Source of the DNA: a virus
IMG/VR virus record: IMGVR_UViG_3300049457_000038
Coordinates: 1-43,686 of that record
Length of the DNA: 43,686 nucleotides
Reading direction: 5' to 3' (one strand)
Shown here: in pieces, positions 21,258-30,117 of the stretch
Layout of the letters: every line of letters begins with the position of its first letter
Numbering within the stretch: position 1 is the first letter of the stretch
Position numbers and translations under genes: made by a program
The notes under the pieces: generated by a model
Told to the model about the DNA's origin: nothing
What the model saw: the letters and a program-made list of their open reading frames with translations, nothing else
The model's database searches: none

Positions 21258-22771
21258 CCTTCCCCGAGCACGGCGAGCTGCTCCCCTTCCTCGCCACCCT
21301 CCCGCCCGAGGACCTCGACGCGCTGCTCCTCGAGCTGAGCGAGGACGATGCCGCGGCGATCGAGCTCGACGAGCGCTACGCCTGGGCGAACTGGGCCAGG
21401 CCCGAGCAGCTCCCGCCGGCGGGGCACTGGCGCTTCTGGATCTGCGTCGCCGGCCGCGGCGGGGGCAAGACGCGCACCGGGGCCGAGTGGATCAACGACA
21501 AGGCGGAGGAGTACCCGGGCTGCCGCATCGGCCTCATCAGCGCGACGAAGTCCGACGTGCGGGACGTGATGATCGAGGACCCGCACTCCGGGATCCTCGC
21601 CTGCGCGCGCCCCGACTTCCGTCCGAAGTACGAGCCCAGCAAGCGCCGGCTCACCTGGCCCAATGGCACGGTGGCGATCGCCTATAGCGCCGACGAGCCC
21701 GAGCAGTCGCGCGGGGCTAACACCCACTTCGTCTGGGCTGACGAGGTCGGCAAGTGGCGCGATCCCAAGGGCTCGAAGATCACGGCCTGGGAGAACATCA
21801 CCCTCGGCTGCCGGCTAGGCCTGAACCCGCAGATCCTCGTGACCACCACGCCCCGGCGGACCGGCCGCGGCGCGGAGATCGTGAAGGACCTGACGCTCGG
21901 CAAGCGCGTCAACGGCCGGCGTCCCGTCGCGCCTGCCCAGGGCGATCCGGCCGAGTGGTGGCCGCGGCCGAACACCGTCGTCCGCCAGTGGAGCACCGAT
22001 CGGAACGCGCCGAACCTGGCCGCGTCCTTCCTCCAGGACCTCGACGAGAATTACGCGGGCACCACGCTCGAGGCGCAGGAGAAGAAAGGGATCATCCTTG
22101 ACGACGTCGAAGGCGCCATCTTCAAGATCGAGCATATTGAGCCCTACCGCGTCACGGGCGCCCCGGCCCTACAACGCGTCCTCGTTGCGGTTGATCCGAG
22201 CCACGCGGATGAGGGCACTGGAGATGGAGCTGGAATTCTGGCGGGCGGTCTGGGCGTTGACGGTGAAGTCTATGTCTGGGACGACCGGTCCATGCAGGGC
22301 TCGCCTCTCGCTTGGGCGAGGGCGGCCATCGCTCTCCACAACGAGACCAGGGCAGATGGAATTGTGATCGAAGTGACGGCGGTCCAGACCGAGAAGAAGG
22401 GCCATCCCGTGAAGGACACCATCAAGCTCGTCGTCGAGCAGGAGACGAAGGAGAGGCAGGCCCGCGCCGACCAGGAGGCGAAGGAGAAGCAGGTCGACCC
22501 AGTGAAGGTGGAGCCCTCGAGGATCAACTGGATCGAGATCCACGCGAGCGTGGACAAGCTCGGCCGGGCCCAGCCGGTGGCGCTCCTGTACGAGCAGGGG
22601 AAGGTGCACCACGTGGTCGACGCCCGGGCGCCGGACAAGCTGGCCGCGCTCGAGGACGAGCTCGTGTCGTGGGATCCTACGCAGAAGAAGTCGCCCAACC
22701 GGCTCGACGCCCTGGTGCACCTCGTGACCGAGCTGGCGCTCAGGCGCCGTGCGCCGCTGATCGCGAGGTGA
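21230..22771 (+). CDS. terL: Large terminase subunit
   Basis: 513 residues from ATG at 21230; GTG at 21245 is an alternative. The ATP-driven motor that packages DNA and cuts it. ATPase: Walker A GRGGGKT (75-81), Walker B VWADE (168-172), and TTTPRR (205-210) as the coupling motif. RNaseH-fold nuclease: VAVDPS with D322, VIEVTAV with E381, and the last Asp in NRLDAL (D493). A charged insert at about 388-425 (QETKERQARADQEAKEK) is unusual. Followed by the portal gene, as expected. Confidence 0.95.
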   Translation: MEGPPVGTLTFPEHGELLPFLATLPPEDLDALLLELSEDDAAAIELDERYAWANWARPEQLPPAGHWRFWICVAGRGGGKTRTGAEWINDKAEEYPGCRIGLISATKSDVRDVMIEDPHSGILACARPDFRPKYEPSKRRLTWPNGTVAIAYSADEPEQSRGANTHFVWADEVGKWRDPKGSKITAWENITLGCRLGLNPQILVTTTPRRTGRGAEIVKDLTLGKRVNGRRPVAPAQGDPAEWWPRPNTVVRQWSTDRNAPNLAASFLQDLDENYAGTTLEAQEKKGIILDDVEGAIFKIEHIEPYRVTGAPALQRVLVAVDPSHADEGTGDGAGILAGGLGVDGEVYVWDDRSMQGSPLAWARAAIALHNETRADGIVIEVTAVQTEKKGHPVKDTIKLVVEQETKERQARADQEAKEKQVDPVKVEPSRINWIEIHASVDKLGRAQPVALLYEQGKVHHVVDARAPDKLAALEDELVSWDPTQKKSPNRLDALVHLVTELALRRRAPLIAR

Positions 22772-22775
22772 GGAC

Positions 22776-24080
22776 ATGAATCCGCTCCGCCGACTCGTCC
22801 GGGCCGTGGCCGGGATGTTCTCCAGCGGCACGACCGCCGGCCGGACGATGATGTCGAACCTGTGGGGCTCCCGCGTGGGAGACCCGCCGATCCGCGGGAC
22901 CAGGGAGTTCCTGCAGGTCTACGAGACAAGCCCCTGGGTGCGCGCGGTGGCGGGCCGGGTGTCCTCGGCCGTCGGCTCCACCACGTGGACGCTCGACGCC
23001 GGCAGCAAGACCGTGCCCGACAACCATCTCATGCTGCGCACCCTCCGCAAGCCGAACCCGCAGATGAGCGGCCACACGCTCTTCAAGGTCACGCAGCTCT
23101 CCCTCGACCTGGTCGGAGATTCCTTCTGGTACAAGGGCCGCAACGGCCTGCGCGGCGTGGTGGAGCTCTGGCCGATTCCTCCGCACTGGGTCGCGGAGCT
23201 CCCGACCCCGAGCCGTCCGTACTTCCGGGTGCAGTACTTCGCCTGGAACGAGAACATCCCGGAGAGCGAGGTCCTCTGGATCTCGGATCCCTCGCCGGCG
23301 GACCCGTATCGCCGCGGCGCCGGCGTCGTGCGCGCGCAGTCGGACGAGCTCGAGACGCACGAGTACGCGAGCAAGCACGCGAAGCAGCTGTTCTGGAACC
23401 GGGCGATCCCCGACTTCGTGGTGATGGACGAGGACGCCGGCCCGGAGGAGATCACGCGCCACGAGCAGGCGTTCCTCCAGAAGCTCCAGGGATTCTGGCG
23501 CTGGTACAAGCCCTACTTCACGAACCGGAAGCTCGAGTTCTGGCAGCCCCAGCAGATGAACCTGGAGAACCTCACCATGGTGCCGCTGCTCAAGCACCAG
23601 CGCGACACCATCGTCCAGGCGTGGGGCTTCCCGCCCGAGCAGCTCGGGATCGTCGAGACCAGCAACCGGGCCACCGCGGACGCCTCCGACTTCATCCTCG
23701 AGAAGCGGGTGATCAAGCCCCGCCGGGACTTCCTGCGGGACGCCCTGCAGGCGCTGCTGGTGCCCGAGTACGACGAGCGCCTAGTGGTTGGGTACGTCGA
23801 TACGGTACCGGAGGACAAGGAGCACCGGCTCAACGTGGCGAAGGCGGGCCCGCACGCGCTGGAGCTGGACGAGTGGCGCGCGCTCATGGGGCTCAAGCCG
23901 GTCGGCGGCGAGCTGGGCCGGGCTCGGCTCGTGCCCCTCAACTCGTACCTGACCGTGGATCCGCTGGACCCGACCACGCGGCCCCAGGCGGCTGGCAGCG
24001 CGAAGGCGGTGCGTGGGGGCCGCAGCCTCATCCGCCGCACCGCGGACCATCCGATTCACGGAAGCAACGGCGGGGTGTAG
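22776..24080 (+). CDS. Portal protein
   Basis: 434 residues from ATG at 22776 with GTGAGGAC upstream. The HK97-type portal forms the dodecameric channel at the capsid vertex. Typical traits: IRGTREFLQVYETSPWVRAV at the start, LSLDLVGDSFWYKGRNGLRG in the wing, FWNRAIPDFVVMDEDAGPEE, and a C-terminal region of helices and turns that includes PEYDERLVVGYVDTVPEDK. Directly after terL. Confidence 0.92.
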   Translation: MNPLRRLVRAVAGMFSSGTTAGRTMMSNLWGSRVGDPPIRGTREFLQVYETSPWVRAVAGRVSSAVGSTTWTLDAGSKTVPDNHLMLRTLRKPNPQMSGHTLFKVTQLSLDLVGDSFWYKGRNGLRGVVELWPIPPHWVAELPTPSRPYFRVQYFAWNENIPESEVLWISDPSPADPYRRGAGVVRAQSDELETHEYASKHAKQLFWNRAIPDFVVMDEDAGPEEITRHEQAFLQKLQGFWRWYKPYFTNRKLEFWQPQQMNLENLTMVPLLKHQRDTIVQAWGFPPEQLGIVETSNRATADASDFILEKRVIKPRRDFLRDALQALLVPEYDERLVVGYVDTVPEDKEHRLNVAKAGPHALELDEWRALMGLKPVGGELGRARLVPLNSYLTVDPLDPTTRPQAAGSAKAVRGGRSLIRRTADHPIHGSNGGV

Positions 24081-24082
24081 TA

Positions 24083-24811
24083 GTGAACGTCCTCGCCATC
24101 ATCCCCGCACGGGGCGGCTCGAAGGGCGTGCCGGGCAAGAACGTGCGGCTGCTCGCCGGAAAGCCGCTGCTCGCCTGGTCGATCGGGGCCGCGCAGGATT
24201 CCCGTTCAGTGAACCGGATCGTGGTGTCCAGCGACAGCGCCGAGATCCTCGAGGACGGGGCCCGGTTCGGGGCTGAGCGGCTGGCGCGGCCGGCAGAGCT
24301 CGCGACCGACGACGCTCCCACGGACGAGGTCCTCGTTCACGCTCTCCTGGCGCTTGGCGTCGACGGCTACCATCCCGACCTGGTCGTGCTCCTTCAGCCG
24401 ACCGTGCCCGTACGCCGAGCCGGGCTCATCGACGCCTGCATCGATCGTCTGATGGCGACAGGCGCCGATGCGCTATTGACCGCGTACCCGTTGCACTTCG
24501 TCTGGTGGCAGGAACCGCCGTCCTACTGGTACGACAAGAAGGTCGGCGGTAGCGGCCGCCCCGCGGTGCCCTCCTGGCGCACCCAATGCCCCCGCCGCCC
24601 GCCGCGCCAGCACATGGTCGCGCGCGAGCTGATGTGGCACGAGGACGGCTCCGTGTTCGTCTGCACGGCGGAGCAGCTCCGCACCACTGGCCACCGCATA
24701 GGCGGCCGGATGGAGGTGTTCGAGACGGAGCGCACCGTCGACATCGACACCGCGGAGGACTTCGCCGTCGCCGAGGCGCTGCTCCTCGCGCGGCAGGGGT
24801 GCTGCGCGTGA
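24083..24811 (+). CDS. CMP-sugar synthetase (acylneuraminate cytidylyltransferase family)
   Basis: 242 residues from GTG at 24083. NeuA/KdsB-type enzymes join CTP to an acidic sugar such as a nonulosonic acid. Visible: IIPARGGSKGVPGKN (6-20), VVSSDSAEI (47-55), RPAELATDDAPTDE (69-82), LLQPTVPVR (103-111) and VDIDTAEDF (219-227), which supplies the metal-binding Asp residues. The full canonical set is present, so activity is likely; the sugar cannot be told from sequence. It is foreign to the portal-protease order and is followed by an HTH gene. The rest of a nonulosonate pathway is not in the window. Confidence 0.9.
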   Translation: MNVLAIIPARGGSKGVPGKNVRLLAGKPLLAWSIGAAQDSRSVNRIVVSSDSAEILEDGARFGAERLARPAELATDDAPTDEVLVHALLALGVDGYHPDLVVLLQPTVPVRRAGLIDACIDRLMATGADALLTAYPLHFVWWQEPPSYWYDKKVGGSGRPAVPSWRTQCPRRPPRQHMVARELMWHEDGSVFVCTAEQLRTTGHRIGGRMEVFETERTVDIDTAEDFAVAEALLLARQGCCA

Positions 24812-25029
24812 GCGTGATCGCGGCTCGGACCAGGCTGAGCCCCGGCGCGCCTCCACTGACGGTGACCGAGCTGGCGCTGCTGCTCGGGTGCTCACGCTCG
24901 TACGTCTACAAGCTCATCGATGCCGAGTTGCTGCATCCCGGACGCATTGGGTGGAGTTACCGCATCCCTATCGACCAGGCACGCCGGGTTGCCATCGACT
25001 GTCGCCTCCTGCCCATGGAGGCCCGATGA
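24808..25029 (+). CDS. Excisionase/AlpA-like small HTH protein
   Basis: 73 residues from GTG at 24808 (GTGA overlap with the synthetase). PLTVTELALLLGCSRSYVYK then LIDAELLHPGRIGWSYRIP is a MerR/excisionase-type winged helix (HTH_17-like). Located in the head module rather than beside int, so it may regulate the accessory pair. It could still assist excision. Confidence 0.75.
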   Translation: MSVIAARTRLSPGAPPLTVTELALLLGCSRSYVYKLIDAELLHPGRIGWSYRIPIDQARRVAIDCRLLPMEAR

Positions 25030-25136
25030 GAATCACGGCGACAGTAGTCGACTGATTCAGATAGGCTTACGACGAATGATCACACAGCTTAAAGGACCCC
25101 ATTGCCATCGCTCGTCCGTGGTACGCACCATGCTAC
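25030..25136. other. Non-coding gap before the prohead protease
   Basis: About 107 bases, less GC-rich than its surroundings. An imperfect palindrome around GTCGAC (CAGTAGTCGACTG, 25051-25063 approximately) is the only notable element. No clear promoter or terminator seen. The gap borders the accessory pair, so it may be a scar of its insertion. AAAGGA at 25091-25096 lies before an in-frame ATT at 25101. Confidence 0.5.
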
Positions 25137-26159
25137 GTGCGCCTCTTTGTCGGCCTCGATGAGTGGAAGCTCCGCACGCGGGCGGGCGAAGCCCCCACCG
25201 AAGCGATCCTGCGCAAGCAGTACATCCCCGACCTGGTCAAGGACGCCGGCGCCCGGAAGGTCACCTTCGTCATCAGCACCGGCTCGGTCGATCGTGAGCG
25301 CGACACGCTCAGGGCCGACGGCTGGCACCTCGACGCCTACCGCCGCAATCCCGTGGTCCTCTGGGGCCACCAGAGCCGTGATCTGCCGATCGGGACCGCC
25401 GAGTCCATCGGAACCTCCGCCGGCGTCCTGAAGGCTACCGCTCGCTTCGCCGAGCCGGGCAAGGACTACCAGCCGGACGAGTGGCCGTCGCACTTGCCCA
25501 CGCCGGACACCGTTCTCTCCATGATCCGCGGCGGCTTCCTCCGCGCGACGTCCGTCGGTTTCATGCCAGTGCGCGACAAGGCGAAGTGGAACGAGGAGAG
25601 GGGCGGCGTCGACTTCGAGGAGCAGGAGCTGCTCGAGTTCTCGATCGTCCCTGTCCCGGCCAACGCCGAGGCGCTCGTCGAGGCCAAGGCCGCCGGCCTG
25701 GACGTCGCCCCCTTCGTCGAGCAGCTCAAGCGCTGCCTGGACTCGTTCGAGCCCGGCTGCTGGGTGGCGAAGGAGCAGGCCGAGGCCGCGCTCCGGGCGA
25801 TCGCGGCGCCGCGCATCGTGGTGCCCGAGCTCGTGGGCAAGGTCCTCGACTTCGCGATCGTCATCGGCAAGCGCGGCCGCGTCCTCTCCCAGGCCAATGA
25901 GGACCGCCTGCGGGCGGCCCGCGACGCCGGCGCCGAAGGCTGCGCGCTGCTCGAAGAGGTCCTCACCCAGGTCGCGGCGGCGCCCCCGGAACCCTCCGAC
26001 GAGGCGGCCGCCGCGCCCAAGGCAGCGCCGGTCCTGTTCATGGCTCCGAGCGAGCCGACTTACGCAGTCGACCCAAGCGTCGTACGGGCGGCCGTGATGG
26101 CCGCGGTAACAGAGACGGTCGTGTCTCAGATCAACGAGGCGCGCGGCCGGCTCGACTGA
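25137..26159 (+). CDS. HK97-type prohead protease
   Basis: 340 residues from GTG at 25137. The herpesvirus-like serine protease of HK97-type phages cleaves the scaffold and capsid N-terminus during maturation. Motifs: RRNPVVLWGHQSRDLP with catalytic H78, RATSVGFMP with S139, and EFSIVPVPANAEAL, with Ser169. The C-terminal ~150 residues are Ala/Pro-rich and may act as a scaffold. The start is uncertain: no ribosome binding site precedes GTG 25137, while AAAGGA precedes an unusual in-frame ATT at 25101. Confidence 0.88.
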   Translation: MRLFVGLDEWKLRTRAGEAPTEAILRKQYIPDLVKDAGARKVTFVISTGSVDRERDTLRADGWHLDAYRRNPVVLWGHQSRDLPIGTAESIGTSAGVLKATARFAEPGKDYQPDEWPSHLPTPDTVLSMIRGGFLRATSVGFMPVRDKAKWNEERGGVDFEEQELLEFSIVPVPANAEALVEAKAAGLDVAPFVEQLKRCLDSFEPGCWVAKEQAEAALRAIAAPRIVVPELVGKVLDFAIVIGKRGRVLSQANEDRLRAARDAGAEGCALLEEVLTQVAAAPPEPSDEAAAAPKAAPVLFMAPSEPTYAVDPSVVRAAVMAAVTETVVSQINEARGRLD

Positions 26160-26172
26160 GGAGAGAACGCCA

Positions 26173-27552
26173 ATGCAGAACCTCCGCGTCAAGGCGCCGT
26201 TCCCCGGGTGGCCCCGGGTTGGCGGCGGCGCCACGCCTCCGGTTCCGGTTCCCGCCCCGACGCCCCCGCCCGTACCGATGACCCGGGCCGACCTTCAGGC
26301 CCTGATCACCGAAACGGCGAAGGAGGCGATCGGCCCCGCGGTCAAGGCCGCCCTCGAGCCGCTGACCAAGGCCCAGGGTGATGTGATGGAGCGCATCGTG
26401 CGGGCGCTGCCTGGCCACGCGGATGACGCCACGACCTGGGACGACAAGATCCTCGGCAAGTGGCCGATCGGCCGCAAGGTGCGCGCGCTCCACATGGCGG
26501 TCCTCGAGAACCGGACCCAGGATCCCGATGCGGCCATTCACGCGATCAAGAACGCCGAGGGCTGGCCGGCTTCCGTCGCCGAGCCCACGATCAAGTGGCT
26601 GCAGCACGTCAAGACCACGCTCACGGCGGGCACCGCCGCCACCGCCGGCGACATGGTCATGCCCGAGTACGACCCCCAGTGGATCGAGCTGCTCCGGCCC
26701 AACACCGTCATCCGCAACATCGCCAACACGCTGCCGATGCCGAGGGGCGCGACGTCCCGGCGGAAGCAGACGGGCGCAGGCACGGCCTACTACCAGGGGG
26801 AGACGGACCGCATCACGCTCTCGAACCTGACCGTTGCGCGCGTGAACCTGAGCTACAAGAAGCTCACTGCGCTGAGCGTCATCTCCAACGACCTGATCCG
26901 CTTCTCCGCCGGCGAGGCGGACCGCCTGGTGCAGACCGACCTGCTCAAGCAGATCGCGCTCCGCGAAGACCGGGCCTTCCTCGTCGGGAACCCGCCCACG
27001 GACGCTGGCTCGCCCCAGGGGATCCGCTACCAGACCGCAGCCTCGAACATCTACGCCAGTGCGGGCGTGACACTGGCCAACTTCCAGGCCGACCTCACCA
27101 AGGCGATCCGCCTGGTCGAGGAAGCCGACATCGTCGGCGCCGTCGACGAGTTCGTCTGGCTCATGTCGCCGGCGACCTACTGGGTAATCTACGCGCTCGC
27201 CACCACCACCGGCGACTGGATGTTCGCCGACGTCCTGAAGACGGGCCGCCTGTTCGGCTTCCCGATCGTCAAGGCGCGGCAGCTCAAGGAGAGCCGCCTG
27301 GCCGGCTTCGCCGGCGTCGCCGCCGGGTCCTCGGGTCTGATCATGTTCGTGCACGGGCCCAGCCTCGAGATCCACGACTCCATGCAGCGGACCATCCAGA
27401 CCTACATCGGCGGCGCCTACTACGATCCCGCGCTGGCCGCGGTGGCCTCGGGAATCTCGAACGACGAAACGGTCGTGACCTGCATCTCGGAGCACGACTT
27501 CCTGCAGGTCTACGACGTCGGCGCGTCGGTGATCACGGGATACGCGACGTAA
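26173..27552 (+). CDS. Major capsid protein
   Basis: 459 residues from ATG at 26173 with GAGGAGAGAA upstream. HK97-fold shell protein. A Pro-rich N-terminal stretch and a helical region to about residue 150 probably form the cleaved scaffold-like domain. The shell domain begins near TAATAGDMVMPEYDPQWIEL and includes RQTGAGTAYYQGE-like, SVISNDLIRFSAGEADRLVQ, LREDRAFLVGN and a C-terminal SEHDFLQVYDVGASVITGYA. Next to protease and portal, in the usual order. Confidence 0.9.
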   Translation: MQNLRVKAPFPGWPRVGGGATPPVPVPAPTPPPVPMTRADLQALITETAKEAIGPAVKAALEPLTKAQGDVMERIVRALPGHADDATTWDDKILGKWPIGRKVRALHMAVLENRTQDPDAAIHAIKNAEGWPASVAEPTIKWLQHVKTTLTAGTAATAGDMVMPEYDPQWIELLRPNTVIRNIANTLPMPRGATSRRKQTGAGTAYYQGETDRITLSNLTVARVNLSYKKLTALSVISNDLIRFSAGEADRLVQTDLLKQIALREDRAFLVGNPPTDAGSPQGIRYQTAASNIYASAGVTLANFQADLTKAIRLVEEADIVGAVDEFVWLMSPATYWVIYALATTTGDWMFADVLKTGRLFGFPIVKARQLKESRLAGFAGVAAGSSGLIMFVHGPSLEIHDSMQRTIQTYIGGAYYDPALAAVASGISNDETVVTCISEHDFLQVYDVGASVITGYAT

Positions 27553-27583
27553 AGCGGCGCACAGGAAATAAGGAGAAAGCTCA

Positions 27584-28189
27584 ATGACCCCTGCAAGCCT
27601 CGGCGACCTGGGATACCAGGTCACCGCCGTGATGCCGTTCAGCACCTCCACGGCCCGGTATATGGTGCTGCGGCTCGCCACGGCGTCCGACACCGGAACC
27701 CTGCTCACCACCGGCCGCACGGTCGACCTGAGCCGGCTCCAGCACTTCGGCGCCACCGGCGGCAAGCCGCTGGACGCGACGGTTCATCCACGGGCCGGCG
27801 GGCCCACGCGCCTGCACGACATCAGCGTGGTGCTCCCGCTCGAGCTCCAGTTCCACGACTCGGGCCTGAACTTCTTCGCCACCGTCGCCCACAAGACGCG
27901 CGCGGCCGCTTCGGGAGCGGGCTCGACGTGGGTGACCATGAAGACCGACCAGCGGCGCGTGAAAATGGGCACCGACACGGACGCCTACTTCCACACGGGC
28001 TTTGTCTCCAGCGTGAACGCGCAGGCCATCCAGAAGTTCTACAAGGCCAACATCACCTTCTCGTTCCGCAAGGCATCGTCGACGGCGGCGAAGGACACGA
28101 CCACCGCCATCGGCCTGGTCTGCAACTCCCCGATGATCCTCATCCGGGGCGGGCAGATGCCCTCGCAGCACGGCCCGAGGCCCGTCTAG
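27584..28189 (+). CDS. Putative head-associated structural protein
   Basis: 201 residues from ATG at 27584 with AAGGAGAAAG upstream. Strand-rich (GYQVTAVMPFSTSTARYMVL, DISVVLPLELQFHDSGLNFF, AFYKANITFSFRKA-like). By its position after the capsid gene it may be a decoration or minor head protein. The fold was not recognised. Confidence 0.55.
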   Translation: MTPASLGDLGYQVTAVMPFSTSTARYMVLRLATASDTGTLLTTGRTVDLSRLQHFGATGGKPLDATVHPRAGGPTRLHDISVVLPLELQFHDSGLNFFATVAHKTRAAASGAGSTWVTMKTDQRRVKMGTDTDAYFHTGFVSSVNAQAIQKFYKANITFSFRKASSTAAKDTTTAIGLVCNSPMILIRGGQMPSQHGPRPV

Positions 28190-28192
28190 GCC

Positions 28193-29023
28193 GTGGCCGA
28201 GTCGATCTTCATTCCGCAGTCGGGCGCCGTTGGCCTGACTGCGGGGAACACCTCCTCGTGGGACAGCGGTTCGCTCCTGAAGATCGCGCCGCGCCCAGGC
28301 CGCAAGGTCGCCATCCTCGGCTTCGGCCCCACGGTCCGGGAGTGCCCCTGGCGCGACGAGTCGTGGGAGCTCTGGGGCATGAACGGTTTCTGGCGCGCGG
28401 CGCAGCCCGACTTCGGGATCGAGGCGCCGGAAGAGCGGTACACCTGCTGGTTCGACATGCACACCGAGGGCTACACCAAGGCCTACGGGGAGGCCGCGGG
28501 CTTCGGCGACCGGCAGGAGGTCTGGCTCCGTCAGGATCACGCGTTCCCGATCCTCACCCTCGAGAACTATCCGGTCGAGGACGTCGTCCGCAAGCTCGGC
28601 CGCGAGTACTTCACCAGCACCATCGCATACGCGCTCGCCTACGCCCTGGCCGTCGAGAACGTGGGCGAGATCGGTCTGTGGGGCATCGACCTGGTGCACG
28701 GAACGGAGTGGGGCGACCAGCGGCCGTGCGCGGAGTACTGGATCGGCCGCGCCGAGGCCATGGGGATCAAGGTCACCATCCATGAGCAGTCGGCCCTGCT
28801 CAAGCAGCGCTTCCGGTACGGCTACGAGATCGAGAACCCCCTGGCGAAGGACCTGCGCGGCCTCCTCCAAGAGCAGGCAGAGGGGCTCTCCAAGGCCATC
28901 GTGAACCATCAGGCGGAGATCGCGCGCGTCACGGGCCAGATGCACACCGACAACGGCGCCCTCCAGGTCATCAACGCCCTGGCCGCGCGCATCGAGATCT
29001 GGGGCCGCGGAGGACGGGTCTGA
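28193..29023 (+). CDS. Rossmann-type phage protein, possibly DUF115/glycosyltransferase-like
   Basis: 276 residues from GTG at 28193, no clear ribosome binding site. A Rossmann start RKVAILGFGPTVREC (37-51), then WELWGMNGFWR, a Asp-His-containing WFDMH (86-90), EYFTSTIAYALAYALA, and EIGLWGIDLVHG (159-170). This pattern is common in phage head modules. It recalls DUF115 and sialyltransferase-like folds, some of which use CMP-sugars; I cannot confirm that. A CMP-sugar synthetase gene lies about 3.4 kb upstream in the same module, so sugar transfer is a hypothesis. Confidence 0.6.
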   Translation: MAESIFIPQSGAVGLTAGNTSSWDSGSLLKIAPRPGRKVAILGFGPTVRECPWRDESWELWGMNGFWRAAQPDFGIEAPEERYTCWFDMHTEGYTKAYGEAAGFGDRQEVWLRQDHAFPILTLENYPVEDVVRKLGREYFTSTIAYALAYALAVENVGEIGLWGIDLVHGTEWGDQRPCAEYWIGRAEAMGIKVTIHEQSALLKQRFRYGYEIENPLAKDLRGLLQEQAEGLSKAIVNHQAEIARVTGQMHTDNGALQVINALAARIEIWGRGGRV

Positions 29024-29217
29024 TGATGCAGTTCTATTTCGTGAAGAAGCCGCTGTACGGGATCCAGGCTGGCCGGGTGGAGCGGTTCGCGCTCCATAAG
29101 GCGGCGACCTTCCTGCTCGACGGGTCGATCGAGCCCTACGACGAGAAAAGGCACGGCAAGGCGCCGGGCGCGCCGGCGCCGGAGATCAGGGAGGCCGCGG
29201 CAGGGCGGCAGAAGTGA
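29023..29217 (+). CDS. Small structural-module protein
   Basis: 64 residues from ATG at 29023 (TGATG overlap). QFYFVKKPLYGIQAGRVERF reads as a small beta unit; the tail is Pro/Ala/Glu-rich. Function unknown; probably a minor head factor. Confidence 0.55.
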   Translation: MMQFYFVKKPLYGIQAGRVERFALHKAATFLLDGSIEPYDEKRHGKAPGAPAPEIREAAAGRQK

Positions 29218-29220
29218 AAG

Positions 29221-30117
29221 GTGGCGCTCTCCGTGACGACGGCCGCCAGGTCGATCCGGCTCACCAGGGTCGAAAACGTGCAGGAGGACCTCGGCATCTC
29301 CACGGACACGGCCATGCTCAATCGCATGATCGACGAGGCCTCGGCCGCGATCGTCAGCTACTGCCACCGCGGCTTCGCCCGCGAGGCCTACACCGAGACG
29401 CTCCCCGGCTTCGGAAACATCCATCTCATGCTCGCCCGCACGCCGATCGTGGGGACGCCGAGCGCGGTGAGCCTCGACTCGAGCGTCCTGACGGACTGGA
29501 GCGTCGCTGACGCGGCCGCGGGCATGCTCTACCGGCGCGCGGGGTGGAGCTGGACCACGCAGGCCTTCCCCGGGCTGTCGGCCGGCGGGAGCTTCCTGGA
29601 CTTCGGCTCTCCCATTCCTGGCAGCGAGGAGCCTCTCTACTCGGTCGACTACGTGGCCGGGTACCTGCTTCCGGATCAGAACCTGCTGGCCAAGACCACG
29701 ATCTCGGCTGCGTCGGCCGACAACTCGTTCAACGACTCCGCGGGCCTGCTCCCGTCGCTCCTGAAGTCCGGGGACATCGTGACGACCTCGGGCTTCGCCA
29801 CCGCCGCCAACAACGGACGCTTCGTGGCCAGCGGGACGCCCACGATCAACAAGGTGATCGTCACGGGCGGGACGCTCGTGACCGAGGCTGCCGGCGCCAC
29901 CGTTACCGTGATCGTTCAGTCCCTCCCCTTCGACGTCGAGAAGGCGGCGATCGAGTGCGTCAAGACCTGGTACATGGCGCGGAACCAGGACACGCGCATC
30001 GTCGAGAAGCAGGTCGGGCCCATGCGGATTCGCTATTCCGAGTCCGACGCGTCGCTCGCCCTTCTCCCGGCCGCCTGCATCGGGCTGCTGCGTCCCTGGG
30101 TGAGGCTCTCCCATTGA
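29221..30117 (+). CDS. Head-tail connector (adaptor) protein
   Basis: 298 residues from GTG at 29221. N-terminal helical part (LGISTDTAMLNRMIDEASAA then IVSYCHRGF) is typical of gp6/gp15-type head-tail adaptors that sit under the portal. A Ser/Gly/Ala-rich beta segment at about 120-240 looks like an insertion (VTGGTLVTEAAGATVTVIVQ), since adaptors are usually shorter. The helical C-terminus (AAIECVKTWYMARNQDTRIV) is typical. Overlaps the next start. Confidence 0.7.
   Translation: MALSVTTAARSIRLTRVENVQEDLGISTDTAMLNRMIDEASAAIVSYCHRGFAREAYTETLPGFGNIHLMLARTPIVGTPSAVSLDSSVLTDWSVADAAAGMLYRRAGWSWTTQAFPGLSAGGSFLDFGSPIPGSEEPLYSVDYVAGYLLPDQNLLAKTTISAASADNSFNDSAGLLPSLLKSGDIVTTSGFATAANNGRFVASGTPTINKVIVTGGTLVTEAAGATVTVIVQSLPFDVEKAAIECVKTWYMARNQDTRIVEKQVGPMRIRYSESDASLALLPAACIGLLRPWVRLSH

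Noticed and set aside
26131-27765. A 544-residue reverse open frame over the capsid gene.
   Set aside because: Antisense shadow of the capsid gene.
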